A stretch of 41,179 nucleotides of DNA from the NCBI GenBank assembly GCA_035524595.1, contig DATKOP010000094.1, positions 1-41,179 of the forward strand, written 5' to 3'. This stretch comes from CAIKZZ01 sp035524595. Its GTDB lineage: Bacteria; Pseudomonadota; Gammaproteobacteria; Steroidobacterales; Steroidobacteraceae. The notes beneath the pieces were generated by a model, which saw nothing but the letters and a program-made list of their open reading frames with translations, was not told where the DNA came from and did no database searches. Position numbers and translations under genes: made by a program. This document shows, in pieces, positions 8,289 through 17,920 of this stretch (position 1 is the stretch's first letter; every line of letters starts with the position of its first letter).

Positions 8289-8846
8289 ATGGACCCGGGC
8301 GCGGTGCGCGGCTACCTGGGCATCCGGCCGACGCTCGGCGCGCGCGTCTACGTCGACCCGCGGGCGGCGGTGATCGGCAAGGTCACGCTCGGCGACGACG
8401 TCTCGATCTGGCCGATGGCGGTGCTGCGCGGCGACGTGCACACGATCCGGCTCGGCGACCGCAGCAACGTCCAGGACGGCAGCGTGCTGCACGTGACCCA
8501 CGACGGGCCGTACTCGCCGGGCGGGCTGCCGCTCGTGATCGGCGCCGACGTCACGGTCGGCCACCACGTGGTGCTGCACGCCTGCACGCTCGGCGACCGC
8601 GTGCTGGTCGGCATGGGGGCGATCGTGCTCGACGGCGCGGTGGTCGAGGACGAGGTCATCATCGGCGCCGGCGCCGTGGTGCCGCCGGGGAAGCGCCTGC
8701 CGGCGCGCACGCTCTGGCTCGGCAACCCGGCGCGGCGGGCGCGGGCGCTCTCCGCGCGCGAGATCGAGCAGTTCGCGTACCTCGCGCGGCACTACGTGCG
8801 GCTCAAGGACGGCTACCTGGGCGCGGCTAGCCCGCCGGGTGCGTGA
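8289..8846 (+). CDS. yrdA: Gamma-carbonic anhydrase-like hexapeptide protein
   Basis: 185 aa left-handed beta-helix protein of the YrdA/PaaY/CaiE group. Hexapeptide repeats run through most of the chain (VIGKVTLGDDVSIWPMAVLR, VIGADVTVGHHVVLHACTLG, VLVGMGAIVLDGAVV, VIIGAGAVV). Candidate zinc histidines lie in the VLHVTHD and VGHHVVLHAC segments, in the usual arrangement. The family binds zinc, but carbonic anhydrase activity varies, so the reaction is uncertain. It follows gor directly. Its last 20 bases overlap the 3' end of convergent aroE; yrdA next to aroE is a known gammaproteobacterial arrangement. Confidence 0.9.
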   Translation: MDPGAVRGYLGIRPTLGARVYVDPRAAVIGKVTLGDDVSIWPMAVLRGDVHTIRLGDRSNVQDGSVLHVTHDGPYSPGGLPLVIGADVTVGHHVVLHACTLGDRVLVGMGAIVLDGAVVEDEVIIGAGAVVPPGKRLPARTLWLGNPARRARALSAREIEQFAYLARHYVRLKDGYLGAASPPGA

Positions 8847-9674
8847 CGTTCGAGGTCAGCAGCTCCAGCACCGGCCGCGTCTGCGGCCGGATGCCGCGCC
8901 AGATCAGGAACGATTCCGCCGCCTGCTCGACCAGCATGCCCCAGCCCTTGTGGGCGGCCCGCGCGCCGTGCTCGCGCGCGTAGCGCGTGAACGGCGTCTC
9001 GCCCTTGGCGTAGGCCATGTCGTAGCAGACCGTGTCGGGCCCGATCGCCGCGGCGGTCACCTCCGGCGCGCTGCCCTCGAGGCTCGCCGAGGTCGCGTTG
9101 ATGACGAGGTCGAAGGGCGCGGCCTCGACCGCCTCGAAGCTGCTCGCGGCCAGCGTGCCGAGCGGCGCGAACGCCCGGGCGAGGTCCTGGGCGCGCGCGA
9201 CCGTGCGGTTGGCGATCGCGAGCAGCGCCGGCTGGCGCGCCAGCAGCGGCCCGAGCACGCCGCGCGTCGCGCCGCCGGCGCCGAGGATCAGGATGCGCCG
9301 GCCGGCGATCGCGAGGCCGAGGTTGATCACGAGGTCGGTCACGAGGCCGATGCCGTCGGTGTTGTCGCCGACCAGCTCGCCGCTCGAGCGCTGGTAGAGC
9401 GTGTTGACGGCGCCCGCCTCGCGGGCGCGCGGCGTCAGCTCGTTGACGAGCTCGGCGGCGGCCTGCTTGTGCGGCACCGTGACGTTGAGCCCCTTGCCGC
9501 CGTCGACGAAGAACTGCAGCGCCTCGGCCCGGAACCGCTCGCGCGGCACGTCGATCAGCCGGTACTGCATGTTCTGCTGCGTCGCGCGCGCGAACAGGCC
9601 GTGGATGAACGGCGACCAGCTGTGACTGACCGGGTGCCCGACCAGCGCGTAGCGGTCGGGGGCGGCGCCCGCGT

Positions 9675-9678
<4 letters not shown>
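8827..9678 (-). CDS. aroE: Shikimate dehydrogenase
   Basis: 283 aa enzyme reducing 3-dehydroshikimate to shikimate with NADPH in aromatic amino-acid synthesis. Shikimate-binding motifs HPVSHSWSPFIH (about 15-26) and NVTVPHK (about 64-70, catalytic Lys) are present, followed by GDNTDGIG, the NADP loop GAGGATRG (about 133-140) and the NRT motif of NADP-specific forms. The start is GTG, overlapping the hemB stop as GTGA, which indicates coupling. Convergent with yrdA (20-base overlap). Length is normal for AroE (about 270-285). Confidence 0.96.
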
Positions 9679-10691
<1,013 letters not shown>

Positions 10692-10784
10692 CGTCAACCT
10701 CCGCTGTGGCGCGCTGGCGGCGCGGCCACGGTCTCGGATCTCAGCACACCCGTCGCCGCGCTGCCATACGCAGCCTCCCGAGGC

Positions 10785-11627
10785 TCATTCCGGCACCAGC
10801 CAGCTGACGCGCCAGCGGCCGCGGCCGGCGGCGGCGAGCCGCTGCTGCAGCCACGGCAGCGCGGCGCCGAGGCGCTCGTCGAGCTGCCACGGCGGGTTGA
10901 TGATCAGCATGCCGGCGCCGTTCAGCCCGCCCGGCGAGTCGTCGCGCGCAACCGTGAGCTCGGCGACCAGCTGGCGGCGGATGCCGCTCGCCGCGAGGCG
11001 CGCGAGGAAGCGGCCGTCGGCGCCGCCGGCCTTGATCGGGTACCAGACGGCGTACACGCCGCCCGGCCAGCGGTCGTGCGCGAGGTAGAGCGCGCGCTCG
11101 ACGCGCTCGAACTCGTCGGGCTGCTCGAAGGGCGGGTCGATCAGCACCAGGCCGCGCTTCTCGCGCGGCGGCAGGAGCGCGAGCAGCGCCTCGTAGCCGT
11201 CGCGCTCGTGCACCTGCGCGCGTGGGTCGCCGCGCAGCAGCGACCGCAGCGCGTCGGCCTCGCGCGGCTCGAGCTCGCACAGCGCCGCGCGGTCCGCGAC
11301 CCTGAGCAGCGCGACCGCGACCCGCGGCGAGCCCGGGTAGGAGGCGAGGTGACCCTGCTCGTAGCCGAGCTCGCGCACCAGGTCGAGGTAGCGGGCCACC
11401 GCCGGCGGCGGGCCGGCGGCGTCCACGAGGCGCAGGATCCCGTCGCGGTACTCGCCGGCGCGCTGCGTCTCCGCCGCCGCGAGCGGGTAGTCGCCGCGGC
11501 CGGCGTGCGTGTCGAGGTAGAAGTAGGGCGCTTCCTTGCGACCGAGGTGCTCGAGCAGGGCCACCAGCGTCACGTGCTTGAGGACGTCGGCGAAGTTGCC
11601 GGCGTGGTAGGCGTGGCGGTAGTTCAT
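10785..11627 (-). CDS. rlmJ: 23S rRNA (adenine-2030-N6)-methyltransferase
   Basis: 280 aa SAM-dependent methyltransferase of the RlmJ family, which methylates A2030 of 23S rRNA before ribosome assembly. The start MNYRHAYHAGNFADVLKH is diagnostic for RlmJ (formerly YhiR/DUF519). LDTHAGRGDY supplies the SAM-binding loop, and LIDPPFE is the N6-adenine methyltransferase DPPF catalytic motif. Length matches the family. It lies upstream of hemB on the same strand. A weak GCCTC/GAGGC inverted repeat (10771-10782) follows the stop, but I would not call it a terminator. Confidence 0.95.
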   Translation of the reverse strand: MNYRHAYHAGNFADVLKHVTLVALLEHLGRKEAPYFYLDTHAGRGDYPLAAAETQRAGEYRDGILRLVDAAGPPPAVARYLDLVRELGYEQGHLASYPGSPRVAVALLRVADRAALCELEPREADALRSLLRGDPRAQVHERDGYEALLALLPPREKRGLVLIDPPFEQPDEFERVERALYLAHDRWPGGVYAVWYPIKAGGADGRFLARLAASGIRRQLVAELTVARDDSPGGLNGAGMLIINPPWQLDERLGAALPWLQQRLAAAGRGRWRVSWLVPE

Positions 11628-11729
11628 GGGCGAAGCTTACCCCGTGGTGCCCACCCGTCGGTTCGAATCGGCGCGGATGCCCGTGCCGCCGCTCGCGCGG
11701 CCGCTCGTCCACCCGGGGGTATCTGGTGC

Positions 11730-11778
11730 GGGGCGCCCGCGGATCCGCGGGCGCCCCGTCATCCGGCCGGCTGGCCGG
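11730..11778 (-). terminator. Two GC-rich hairpins after the protease gene
   Basis: Directly after the protease stop on the minus strand lies CCGGCC-N4-GGCCGG (11763-11778). A perfect 28-base palindrome centred on GGATCC follows (11730-11757, 14-base arms). No U-run follows either, so this is at best a GC-type terminator or mRNA 3'-end stabiliser. The rest of the gap to rlmJ (11628-11729) shows nothing clear. Confidence 0.45.
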
Positions 11779-14022
11779 TCAGTCGCGGCGCGCCGCGCGC
11801 GCGGCATTCACGAGCCCGGCGCCGGTGAAGCGGTTCGGGCTCTCGGGTTCACCGGCATAGACGGTGCCGGTGTAGGTCCGGCCGTTGTCCATTGTCACGG
11901 TCATCGTCATGCCGCGGAAGCGGTCCGGATCCTCCTGGGTGGAGCCTTGCAGGGGGTTGAAGACCGACATCCCGAAGGTGAACGCGCCGCCCGGACCGAA
12001 CCTGCCCGGCGCGAACGTGAGCGTCCAGGTCGAGCCGTTCGGCGTGCGGGTGATGTCGCCGTCCGCGACCCCGTTCGAGTCGCCGATGTTGAAGCGATTC
12101 GGGTTCGCGCTCCAGGTGAGGTTGGCCGGCGCCGCGTCGAAGGCGATCGAAGCGACCGAGTGACGCGCATCGGGTGCCACCGACAGGCTGAAGTAGTGGC
12201 TCTGGCGCGTCCAGTCGCCGCCGTTCATCAGCAGCAGCACCGGGCCCGCGGCCGCGGCCGCGAAGCTGCGGTTCTCCGGCACCGGAATCGGGGACGCGGT
12301 CTCCTGTAGCCGGTGATAGAGCCGCGCGGGCGAGAGCGAGCCCGGGCCGCCGGCGGCCTGCAGCACGAGCGCCGCGGCGCCGGCGGCATCCGGCGCGGCG
12401 GCGCTGGTGCCGAAGAAGTTCGGCAGGCCGTTGCCGTCCGAGTCGAACCCGAAGAACGTCGTGTCGACGCCGTCGGCGGCCGTCAGCTGCGGCACCGACC
12501 GTACGTCCGGCCGGCGCAGGCGGTTGCCCTGCGCGTCGAGGTAGATCGTCACCTGCCCCGACGCGCTGAAATCCTCGGGGAAGTTCGGGATGGCGTAGTA
12601 GGTCGCCGCGACCGCCTGGCCGCCGCGCGCCGCCGCGTGGCCGAAGGTCGACGGTGCGCCCTGGCGCTGGCTGACCCCGAGGCCGTTGACGTTGACGTAC
12701 TTGATGTGCGAGGCCGGACCGCCGTTCATGTTGCCGATCACGATCTGGTAGGTGCTGGTATTGGCGCCGCCGTGAATCTCGGACGGGAACGGCGGCAGGT
12801 ACACGAACTCGAACGGCTCGTCGGTCGCCGTGTTGTCGTCGGTCGTGTAGAAGCCCGGGAAGTCCGGCGAGGCCGGATCCATCCAGTTGCCATCCGCGTC
12901 GAACACGTAGATGTTGAAGTCGGTCTTGACGAGGCCGAGGAAGAACGGCTCGTCCCACTGGAACGAGATCTCGTTGGCGGCCGCGGTCGCGAAGGTCTGG
13001 GTGATGCTGACCGAGCCGTCGCCAGCCCCGAAGTTGTGGAACGACTTGGGCCGGATCGCCGCCGGGATCTGATCGAGGTGCAGGTTCGAGCGGCCGCTCG
13101 CGGAGAGCGCCACCGCGCGCCCGTACGGCACCGGCCGGTAGATCGACTCGTAGGCCTCGAGGCCGTTGTTGCCGGCCGACGAGAAGTACGCGCCGCCCGA
13201 CTGCGCCACGAGGTCGACGGCCTGGGCGAGGATGCCGTCGGAATACATCGGCTCGTCGAAGTAGATGACGTCGTCGACGACGATGTCGGCCTGGAACTGG
13301 CTGCGCAGCGCCAGAATGTTCTCGGCGAAGTCGAGCTCGCCGATGAACGCGGTCGCGAAGCCGAGCTGTGCGCCCGGCGCGAGATCGTGGACGAGCTGCA
13401 GCATCGCGCGGCCCTCGTCGGTGCCGTCAGCGGAATCCTCCAGCACCGTGACACCGGCGCTCGGCAGGTCGCCGCTGCCGGCGTCGTCGGCCGCGTGCGT
13501 CGAGCAGCTGGTGCACGTGTCGAAGCTGTCCGAGAGCGCGCCGATGCGTATCCCGCGACCGTCGATGCCGTGCGCCTGGAGGCGGTCGGCCTTCTCGAGG
13601 GCCACCGCCTGGCTCTGCACTGCGCCGGCGTGCTTGATCGGACGCTGCGTCGCGCGCAGCGACTGGATGCCGGCGATGCCGGCCGCCGTGCGTGCGGCGC
13701 CGAGCGGCAGGTAGCCTTCGAGCAGCGACGGATTGATCGAGCTGCGCGTGGTCAGCACGAATCCCGCGGCCGCAAGCTTCTGCAGCGCGCTCGCGGCATC
13801 GGCGCCGGGGGCGAGGTGCACGCGCACCATCGGGTCGCCCGTCCGACTCGTAATGTGCAGCTGCAGGTGTGAATCGAGGCGCGGGTCGCCGCGCTCGTAC
13901 GCGGCGACGAGCTCGCTCAGGCCGCCCGACAACACCGCGTCGGGACTGGCGAGCGCCGGACCGGAGACGAAAGCCGCGAGCGCTGCGGCCACGAAAAACA
14001 TCGCACGACGTGCACAGTGCAT
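11779..14022 (-). CDS. Secreted subtilase-like (S8-related) serine protease
   Basis: 747 aa with a clear signal peptide (residues 1 to about 25, hydrophobic core then ALASP). Subtilase landmarks: an Asp region IGALSDSFD (160-168), the oxyanion segment SSAGNNG (281-287) and the serine motif GTSAAAP (538-544). The usual GHGTHV histidine motif is missing; DEGRAMLQ (202-209) followed by HDLAPGA occupies that place, so the acid/base residue is uncertain. About 240 residues separate the Asn and Ser motifs, including a region that looks like an inserted beta-sandwich. The typical closing GAGLVNA lies at the very C-terminus, after another roughly 170-residue insert. A good ribosome-binding site (AAGGGGAT) precedes the ATG. 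It is probably exported to degrade proteins outside the cell; substrate unknown. Confidence 0.8.
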   Translation of the reverse strand: MHCARRAMFFVAAALAAFVSGPALASPDAVLSGGLSELVAAYERGDPRLDSHLQLHITSRTGDPMVRVHLAPGADAASALQKLAAAGFVLTTRSSINPSLLEGYLPLGAARTAAGIAGIQSLRATQRPIKHAGAVQSQAVALEKADRLQAHGIDGRGIRIGALSDSFDTCTSCSTHAADDAGSGDLPSAGVTVLEDSADGTDEGRAMLQLVHDLAPGAQLGFATAFIGELDFAENILALRSQFQADIVVDDVIYFDEPMYSDGILAQAVDLVAQSGGAYFSSAGNNGLEAYESIYRPVPYGRAVALSASGRSNLHLDQIPAAIRPKSFHNFGAGDGSVSITQTFATAAANEISFQWDEPFFLGLVKTDFNIYVFDADGNWMDPASPDFPGFYTTDDNTATDEPFEFVYLPPFPSEIHGGANTSTYQIVIGNMNGGPASHIKYVNVNGLGVSQRQGAPSTFGHAAARGGQAVAATYYAIPNFPEDFSASGQVTIYLDAQGNRLRRPDVRSVPQLTAADGVDTTFFGFDSDGNGLPNFFGTSAAAPDAAGAAALVLQAAGGPGSLSPARLYHRLQETASPIPVPENRSFAAAAAGPVLLLMNGGDWTRQSHYFSLSVAPDARHSVASIAFDAAPANLTWSANPNRFNIGDSNGVADGDITRTPNGSTWTLTFAPGRFGPGGAFTFGMSVFNPLQGSTQEDPDRFRGMTMTVTMDNGRTYTGTVYAGEPESPNRFTGAGLVNAARAARRD

Positions 14023-14122
14023 GGTTGGATCCCCTTCCCTTGGCTTCTACGCGCGCCGTCGCGCGGTTATTGGTTGCGCAGGCCGCAAGCGCGTCTGGCG
14101 CCTTTCGGGCCCCGGCGCTCGG

Positions 14123-14151
14123 ACCGTACTCCGCGCGAATGTCAGGTTCAA
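14123..14151 (-). promoter_or_regulatory. Possible sigma70 promoter of the protease gene
   Basis: On the minus strand TTGAAC (14151-14146) is followed after 17 bases by TACGGT (14128-14123), about 100 bases before the protease ATG. The -10 match is weak (3 of 6). The rest of the 273-base gap 14023-14295 shows only GC-rich sequence downstream of hemF, with no recognisable gene. Confidence 0.25.
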
Positions 14152-14295
14152 GGCGGCGGCGGGCGGGATCCGGCCCTCATTCAACATAATCCAGAGCCGC
14201 GCGCGACGGGTGTGGCGGGGTCGGCTGCCGCGGACACTCGCCTCCGGTCCGGGGACTCGGCCCGCGGCGTGCGGCGGTGCCGCGCGGCGGCGGGC

Positions 14296-15216
14296 TCAGT
14301 CGCCGCGTTCGCCGAGCCAGTCGCGCGGCCGCAGGTAGTCGCGGTAGAGCACCGCCTCCGGCGAGCCCTCGGCCGGGTGCCAGTCGTACTCGAAGCGCAC
14401 CAGCGGCGGCAGCGACATCAGGATCGACTCGGTGCGCCCGCCCGACTGCAGCCCGAACGTCGTGCCGCGGTCGTAGACCAGGTTGAACTCGACGTAGCGG
14501 CCGCGCCGGTAGAGCTGGAACCGGCGCTCGCGCTCGCCGAAGGCGAGCGCGCGGCGGCGCGCGACGATCGGCAGGTAGGCCTCGAGGAACGCATCGCCCA
14601 CGGCGCGCAGGAACGCGAACGAGCGCTCGAAGCCCCATTCGTTCAGGTCGTCGAAGAAGAGTCCGCCCACGCCGCGCGTCTCGCCGCGGTGCTTGAGGAA
14701 GAAGTAGCGGTCGCACCAGTCCTTGTAGCGCGGGTAGACCTCGGCGCCGAACGGCGCGCAGGCCGCGTGCGCGACCCGGTGCCAGTGGTGCACGTCCTCG
14801 GCGAAGGGGTAGTAGGGCGTCAGGTCGAAGCCGCCGCCGAACCACCACGCCGCCGGCGCCCCGTCGCGCTCGGCGACGAAGAAGCGCACGTTGAGGTGCG
14901 TCGTCGGCACGTAGGGATTGAGCGGGTGCAGCACGAGCGACACGCCCATCGCCTCGAAGGCCGCGCCCGCGAGCTCGGGCCTCGCCTGGGTCGCGGACGG
15001 CGGCAGGCCCGGACCCATGACGTGCGAGAAGCCGACGCCGCCCTGCTCGAGGAGCGCGCCGTCCCTGAGCACGCGGCTCTCGCCGCCGCCGCCGCCGGGC
15101 CGCTGCCAGGCGTCGCTCGTGAAGCGCGCGCCGCCGTCGACGGCCTCGAGCGTCGCCGACAGGCGCGCCTGCAGCGCCGTCAGGTAGTCGCGGACCTCTG
15201 CCTTGCCGGTCTGCAT
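14296..15216 (-). CDS. hemF: Oxygen-dependent coproporphyrinogen III oxidase
   Basis: 306 aa enzyme that uses O2 to decarboxylate coproporphyrinogen III to protoporphyrinogen IX in heme synthesis. Signature stretches include HLNVRFF, WWFGGGFDLTPYYPF, HHWHRVAH, YPRYKDWCDRYFFLKHR, RGVGGLFFDDLN and RGRYVEFNLVYDRGT. Conserved histidines and the Asp of DDL are in place and length is normal. It starts 34 bases after topA on the same strand, so it is probably in that transcription unit. The tsaC gene often found near hemF in related gammaproteobacteria is not here. Together with hemB it shows heme synthesis under aerobic conditions. Confidence 0.97.
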   Translation of the reverse strand: MQTGKAEVRDYLTALQARLSATLEAVDGGARFTSDAWQRPGGGGGESRVLRDGALLEQGGVGFSHVMGPGLPPSATQARPELAGAAFEAMGVSLVLHPLNPYVPTTHLNVRFFVAERDGAPAAWWFGGGFDLTPYYPFAEDVHHWHRVAHAACAPFGAEVYPRYKDWCDRYFFLKHRGETRGVGGLFFDDLNEWGFERSFAFLRAVGDAFLEAYLPIVARRRALAFGERERRFQLYRRGRYVEFNLVYDRGTTFGLQSGGRTESILMSLPPLVRFEYDWHPAEGSPEAVLYRDYLRPRDWLGERGD

Positions 15217-15250
15217 GGGCCGAGTATGACCCAGTCGCCGCGCGGCGCGG

Positions 15251-17845
15251 TCAGCGGCCGGACTTCTTGACCGCGGCCCTGGCCGCCGCCGGCTTCTTGC
15301 GCGCCGGCTTCGCGGCGGGCTTCGCGGCGGGCTTGGCCGGAGCGCGGGCCGCGGTCTTGTTGCGTGCCGCCGGCCGCGCGGCCGCGGCCGGCCTCGGCGC
15401 CGCGGGCGCCTTCGCCGCGGCGGGCGGCCGCGCGCGCGCCGCGGTCCGCGCGGGTGCGGGCGCGGCAGTCGCGGCCGGTGCGGCGGCGGGTTTGACGGCG
15501 GCCTTGCGCCGGCCGAAGCGGCTGGTGCCCCGCAGCGGCGCCGCGGCGATCAGCGCCTGGCACTCCTCGAGCGTCAGGCTCGCCGGATCCCGGTCCTTGG
15601 GGATGCGCGCGTTGCGCTTGCCGTCGGTGAGGTAGGGCCCGAAGCGGCCGTGCAGCACCTGGATGTTGTCGACGCCGTAGTCGCGGATCAGCCGCGCGGC
15701 GTCGGCGAGCCGCTTCTCCTCGATCAGCTCCAGCGCGCGCGGCAGCTCGACCGTGTACGGGTCGTCGGTCTTGATCGAGACGTACTTGGCGCCGTACTTG
15801 ACGTAGGGCCCGAAGCGGCCGATGCCGACCGACACCGGCTCGCCGCCCGGCAGCGCGCCGAGCGTGCGCGGCAGCGTGAAGAGCTTGAGCGCCTCGGGCA
15901 GCGTGATCGAGTCCATCTTCTGGCCCGGCCGCAGCCCGGCGAACCGCGGCTTCTCGACGTCGTCCTTGGTGCCGAGCTGCACGAACGGGCCGTACTGGCC
16001 GATGCGCACGCTGACCGGGCGGCCGCTGGCCGGGTCGGTGCCGAGCTGGCGCGCCTGCGCGACCTCCTCGCGGCTGACGCTCTTCTCGATGTCCTTGACG
16101 CGGTCGATGAACGGGCGCCAGAACGCCTTCATGACCGGCACCCACTCCTTGTCGCCGCGCGAGATGTCGTCGAGGTCGTCCTCGAGGCGGGCCGTGAACT
16201 CGTAGTCGACGTACTGCGGGAAGAAGCGCACCAGGAAGCCCGAGACGATCTTGCCGGTGTCGGTCGGCACGAAGTTGCGGCGCTCGTCCTCGACGTACTT
16301 GCGCGCGCGCAGCGTCTCGATGATCGCGGCGTAGGTGGACGGCCGGCCGATGCCGCGCTCCTCGAGCGCCTTGACGAGCCCGGCCTCGGTGTAGCGCGGC
16401 GGCGGCTCGGTGAAGTGCTGCTCGGGCTCGAGCGTCACGAGCCGCGCGACGTCGCCGGTGGCGAGCGGCGGCAGGCGGCCGCCGTCCTCGGCCTCGTCGT
16501 CGTCGTTGCGGTCGACCTCGTAGGCGGCGAGGTAGCCGGGCTTGACCAGCGTCGAGCCGCTGGCGCGCGCGACGCCCGCCGGCGCCGCGCCCGCCGGCGC
16601 GCCGCCGGGGTGCAGCGTCACGGTGACCTGCTCGAAGAGCGCGTTGGTCATCTGCGAGGCGATGGTGCGCTTCCAGATCAGGTCGTAGAGCCGCCACATG
16701 TCGTCGTCGATGTGGCCCTTGAGCTTCTCGGGCGTGTTCGCGGCCAGCGTCGGCCGGATCGCCTCGTGCGCCTCCTGGGCGTTCTTCTGCTTGTTGGCGT
16801 AGCTGCGCGGCGCGTCCGGCAGCGCCTCGCGTCCGTACAGCGTGCCGATGGTCTCGCGGATCTGGCCGATGGCCTCCACCGACAGCGAGGTCGAGTCGGT
16901 GCGCATGTAGGTGACGAGGCCCACCGGGCCCTCGCCGAAGTCGACGCCCTCGTAGAGCTTCTGCGCGAGCTGCATCGTGCGCCTGGCGCTGAAGCCGAGC
17001 CGGTTGGCGGCCGCCTGCTGCAGGGTCGAGGTCCTGAAGGGCGCCTGCGGGCTGCGCGAGCGGGGCTTCGACTCGACGTTCGCGACCCGCAGCCGGCCGG
17101 CGCAGGCCTCGTTGACGCGCCGCTCGGCCTCGCGCGCCGCCGCCTCGGTGGTGATGCTGAAGCGCCCCTTGGCGACGTCGGCCTCGATGCGCTTGCCGCC
17201 GAGCTCGACGATGCGGGCGCGAAACGGCTGGCCGTCCTTCTCCGCCGCGACCTCGAGCGTCCAGTACTCCTGGCGCCGGAAGGCGACGATCTCGGCCTCG
17301 CGCTCGCAGATGAGGCGCAGCGCCACGCTCTGCACGCGGCCGGCCGACAGGCCCGGCATGATCTTCTTCCACAGGAGCGGCGACAGGTTGAAGCCGACCA
17401 GGTAGTCGAGCGCGCGGCGCGCCTGCTGGGCGTTGACCAGCGGCCGCGACAGCTGCTCGGGCGAGGCGACCGCCTTCTGGATCTCGTTCTTCGTGATCTC
17501 GAAGAACTTGGCGCGGTGCACCTCCTTGCCCTTGAGCACGCCGCGCTCCTTGAGGATCTCGTGCAGGTGCCACGAGATGGCCTCGCCCTCGCGGTCCGGG
17601 TCGGTGGCGAGGTAGAGCGCGCCCGCCTTCCGCATCGCGCGCTCGATCGCGTCGACGTGCTTGGTGTTGCGCTCGATCAGCTCGTAGCGCATCTCGAAGT
17701 CGTTGTCGGTGTCGACCGCGCCTTCCTTCGGCACCAGGTCGCGCACGTGGCCGTAGGAGGCCAGCACCTCGAAGTCCTTGCCCAGGTACTTCTTGATGGT
17801 CTTGGCCTTGGCCGGCGACTCGACGATGACGAGGTTCGTGCTCAT
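15251..17845 (-). CDS. topA: DNA topoisomerase I (type IA)
   Basis: 864 aa enzyme that relaxes negative supercoils. The TOPRIM start is VIVESPAKAKTIKKYLG; the catalytic tyrosine lies in LVTYMRTDSTSLS (about residue 315-327). After the core come C-terminal repeats with a GxFGPY/GPF pattern (IGQYGPFVQLG, IGRFGPYVKYG, HGRFGPYLTDG) instead of the four-cysteine zinc ribbons of E. coli TopA. The last roughly 85 residues are an Ala/Lys/Pro/Arg-rich, histone H1-like tail, probably disordered and DNA-binding. The ATG is preceded by GGAG, with a T7 run and a small hairpin just upstream. It follows smg by 75 bases, the usual smg-topA order. Confidence 0.97.
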   Translation of the reverse strand: MSTNLVIVESPAKAKTIKKYLGKDFEVLASYGHVRDLVPKEGAVDTDNDFEMRYELIERNTKHVDAIERAMRKAGALYLATDPDREGEAISWHLHEILKERGVLKGKEVHRAKFFEITKNEIQKAVASPEQLSRPLVNAQQARRALDYLVGFNLSPLLWKKIMPGLSAGRVQSVALRLICEREAEIVAFRRQEYWTLEVAAEKDGQPFRARIVELGGKRIEADVAKGRFSITTEAAAREAERRVNEACAGRLRVANVESKPRSRSPQAPFRTSTLQQAAANRLGFSARRTMQLAQKLYEGVDFGEGPVGLVTYMRTDSTSLSVEAIGQIRETIGTLYGREALPDAPRSYANKQKNAQEAHEAIRPTLAANTPEKLKGHIDDDMWRLYDLIWKRTIASQMTNALFEQVTVTLHPGGAPAGAAPAGVARASGSTLVKPGYLAAYEVDRNDDDEAEDGGRLPPLATGDVARLVTLEPEQHFTEPPPRYTEAGLVKALEERGIGRPSTYAAIIETLRARKYVEDERRNFVPTDTGKIVSGFLVRFFPQYVDYEFTARLEDDLDDISRGDKEWVPVMKAFWRPFIDRVKDIEKSVSREEVAQARQLGTDPASGRPVSVRIGQYGPFVQLGTKDDVEKPRFAGLRPGQKMDSITLPEALKLFTLPRTLGALPGGEPVSVGIGRFGPYVKYGAKYVSIKTDDPYTVELPRALELIEEKRLADAARLIRDYGVDNIQVLHGRFGPYLTDGKRNARIPKDRDPASLTLEECQALIAAAPLRGTSRFGRRKAAVKPAAAPAATAAPAPARTAARARPPAAAKAPAAPRPAAAARPAARNKTAARAPAKPAAKPAAKPARKKPAAARAAVKKSGR

Positions 17846-17851
17846 GGCTCC

Positions 17852-17884
17852 AAAAAAACTGAACCGCGGACCCGGCGGCCGCGG
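17852..17884 (-). terminator. Weak hairpin plus T-run between smg and topA
   Basis: On the minus strand CCGCGG (17884-17879), a 9-base loop and CCGCGG (17869-17864) are followed, after TTCAG, by seven T residues (17858-17852). The T-run ends next to the topA ribosome-binding site. It could attenuate readthrough from smg into topA, but the stem is short and the spacing to the T-run is long. Confidence 0.3.
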
Positions 17885-17920
17885 CTCGTTTCGACTGCGG
17901 CCGGCGACGCGGCCCCGCGG

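Noticed and set aside
11721..11737. ATCTGGTGCG followed by GGCGCC, seen again at 35858
   Set aside because: Only ten identical bases plus GC-rich flank; too short in this composition to call a dispersed repeat.
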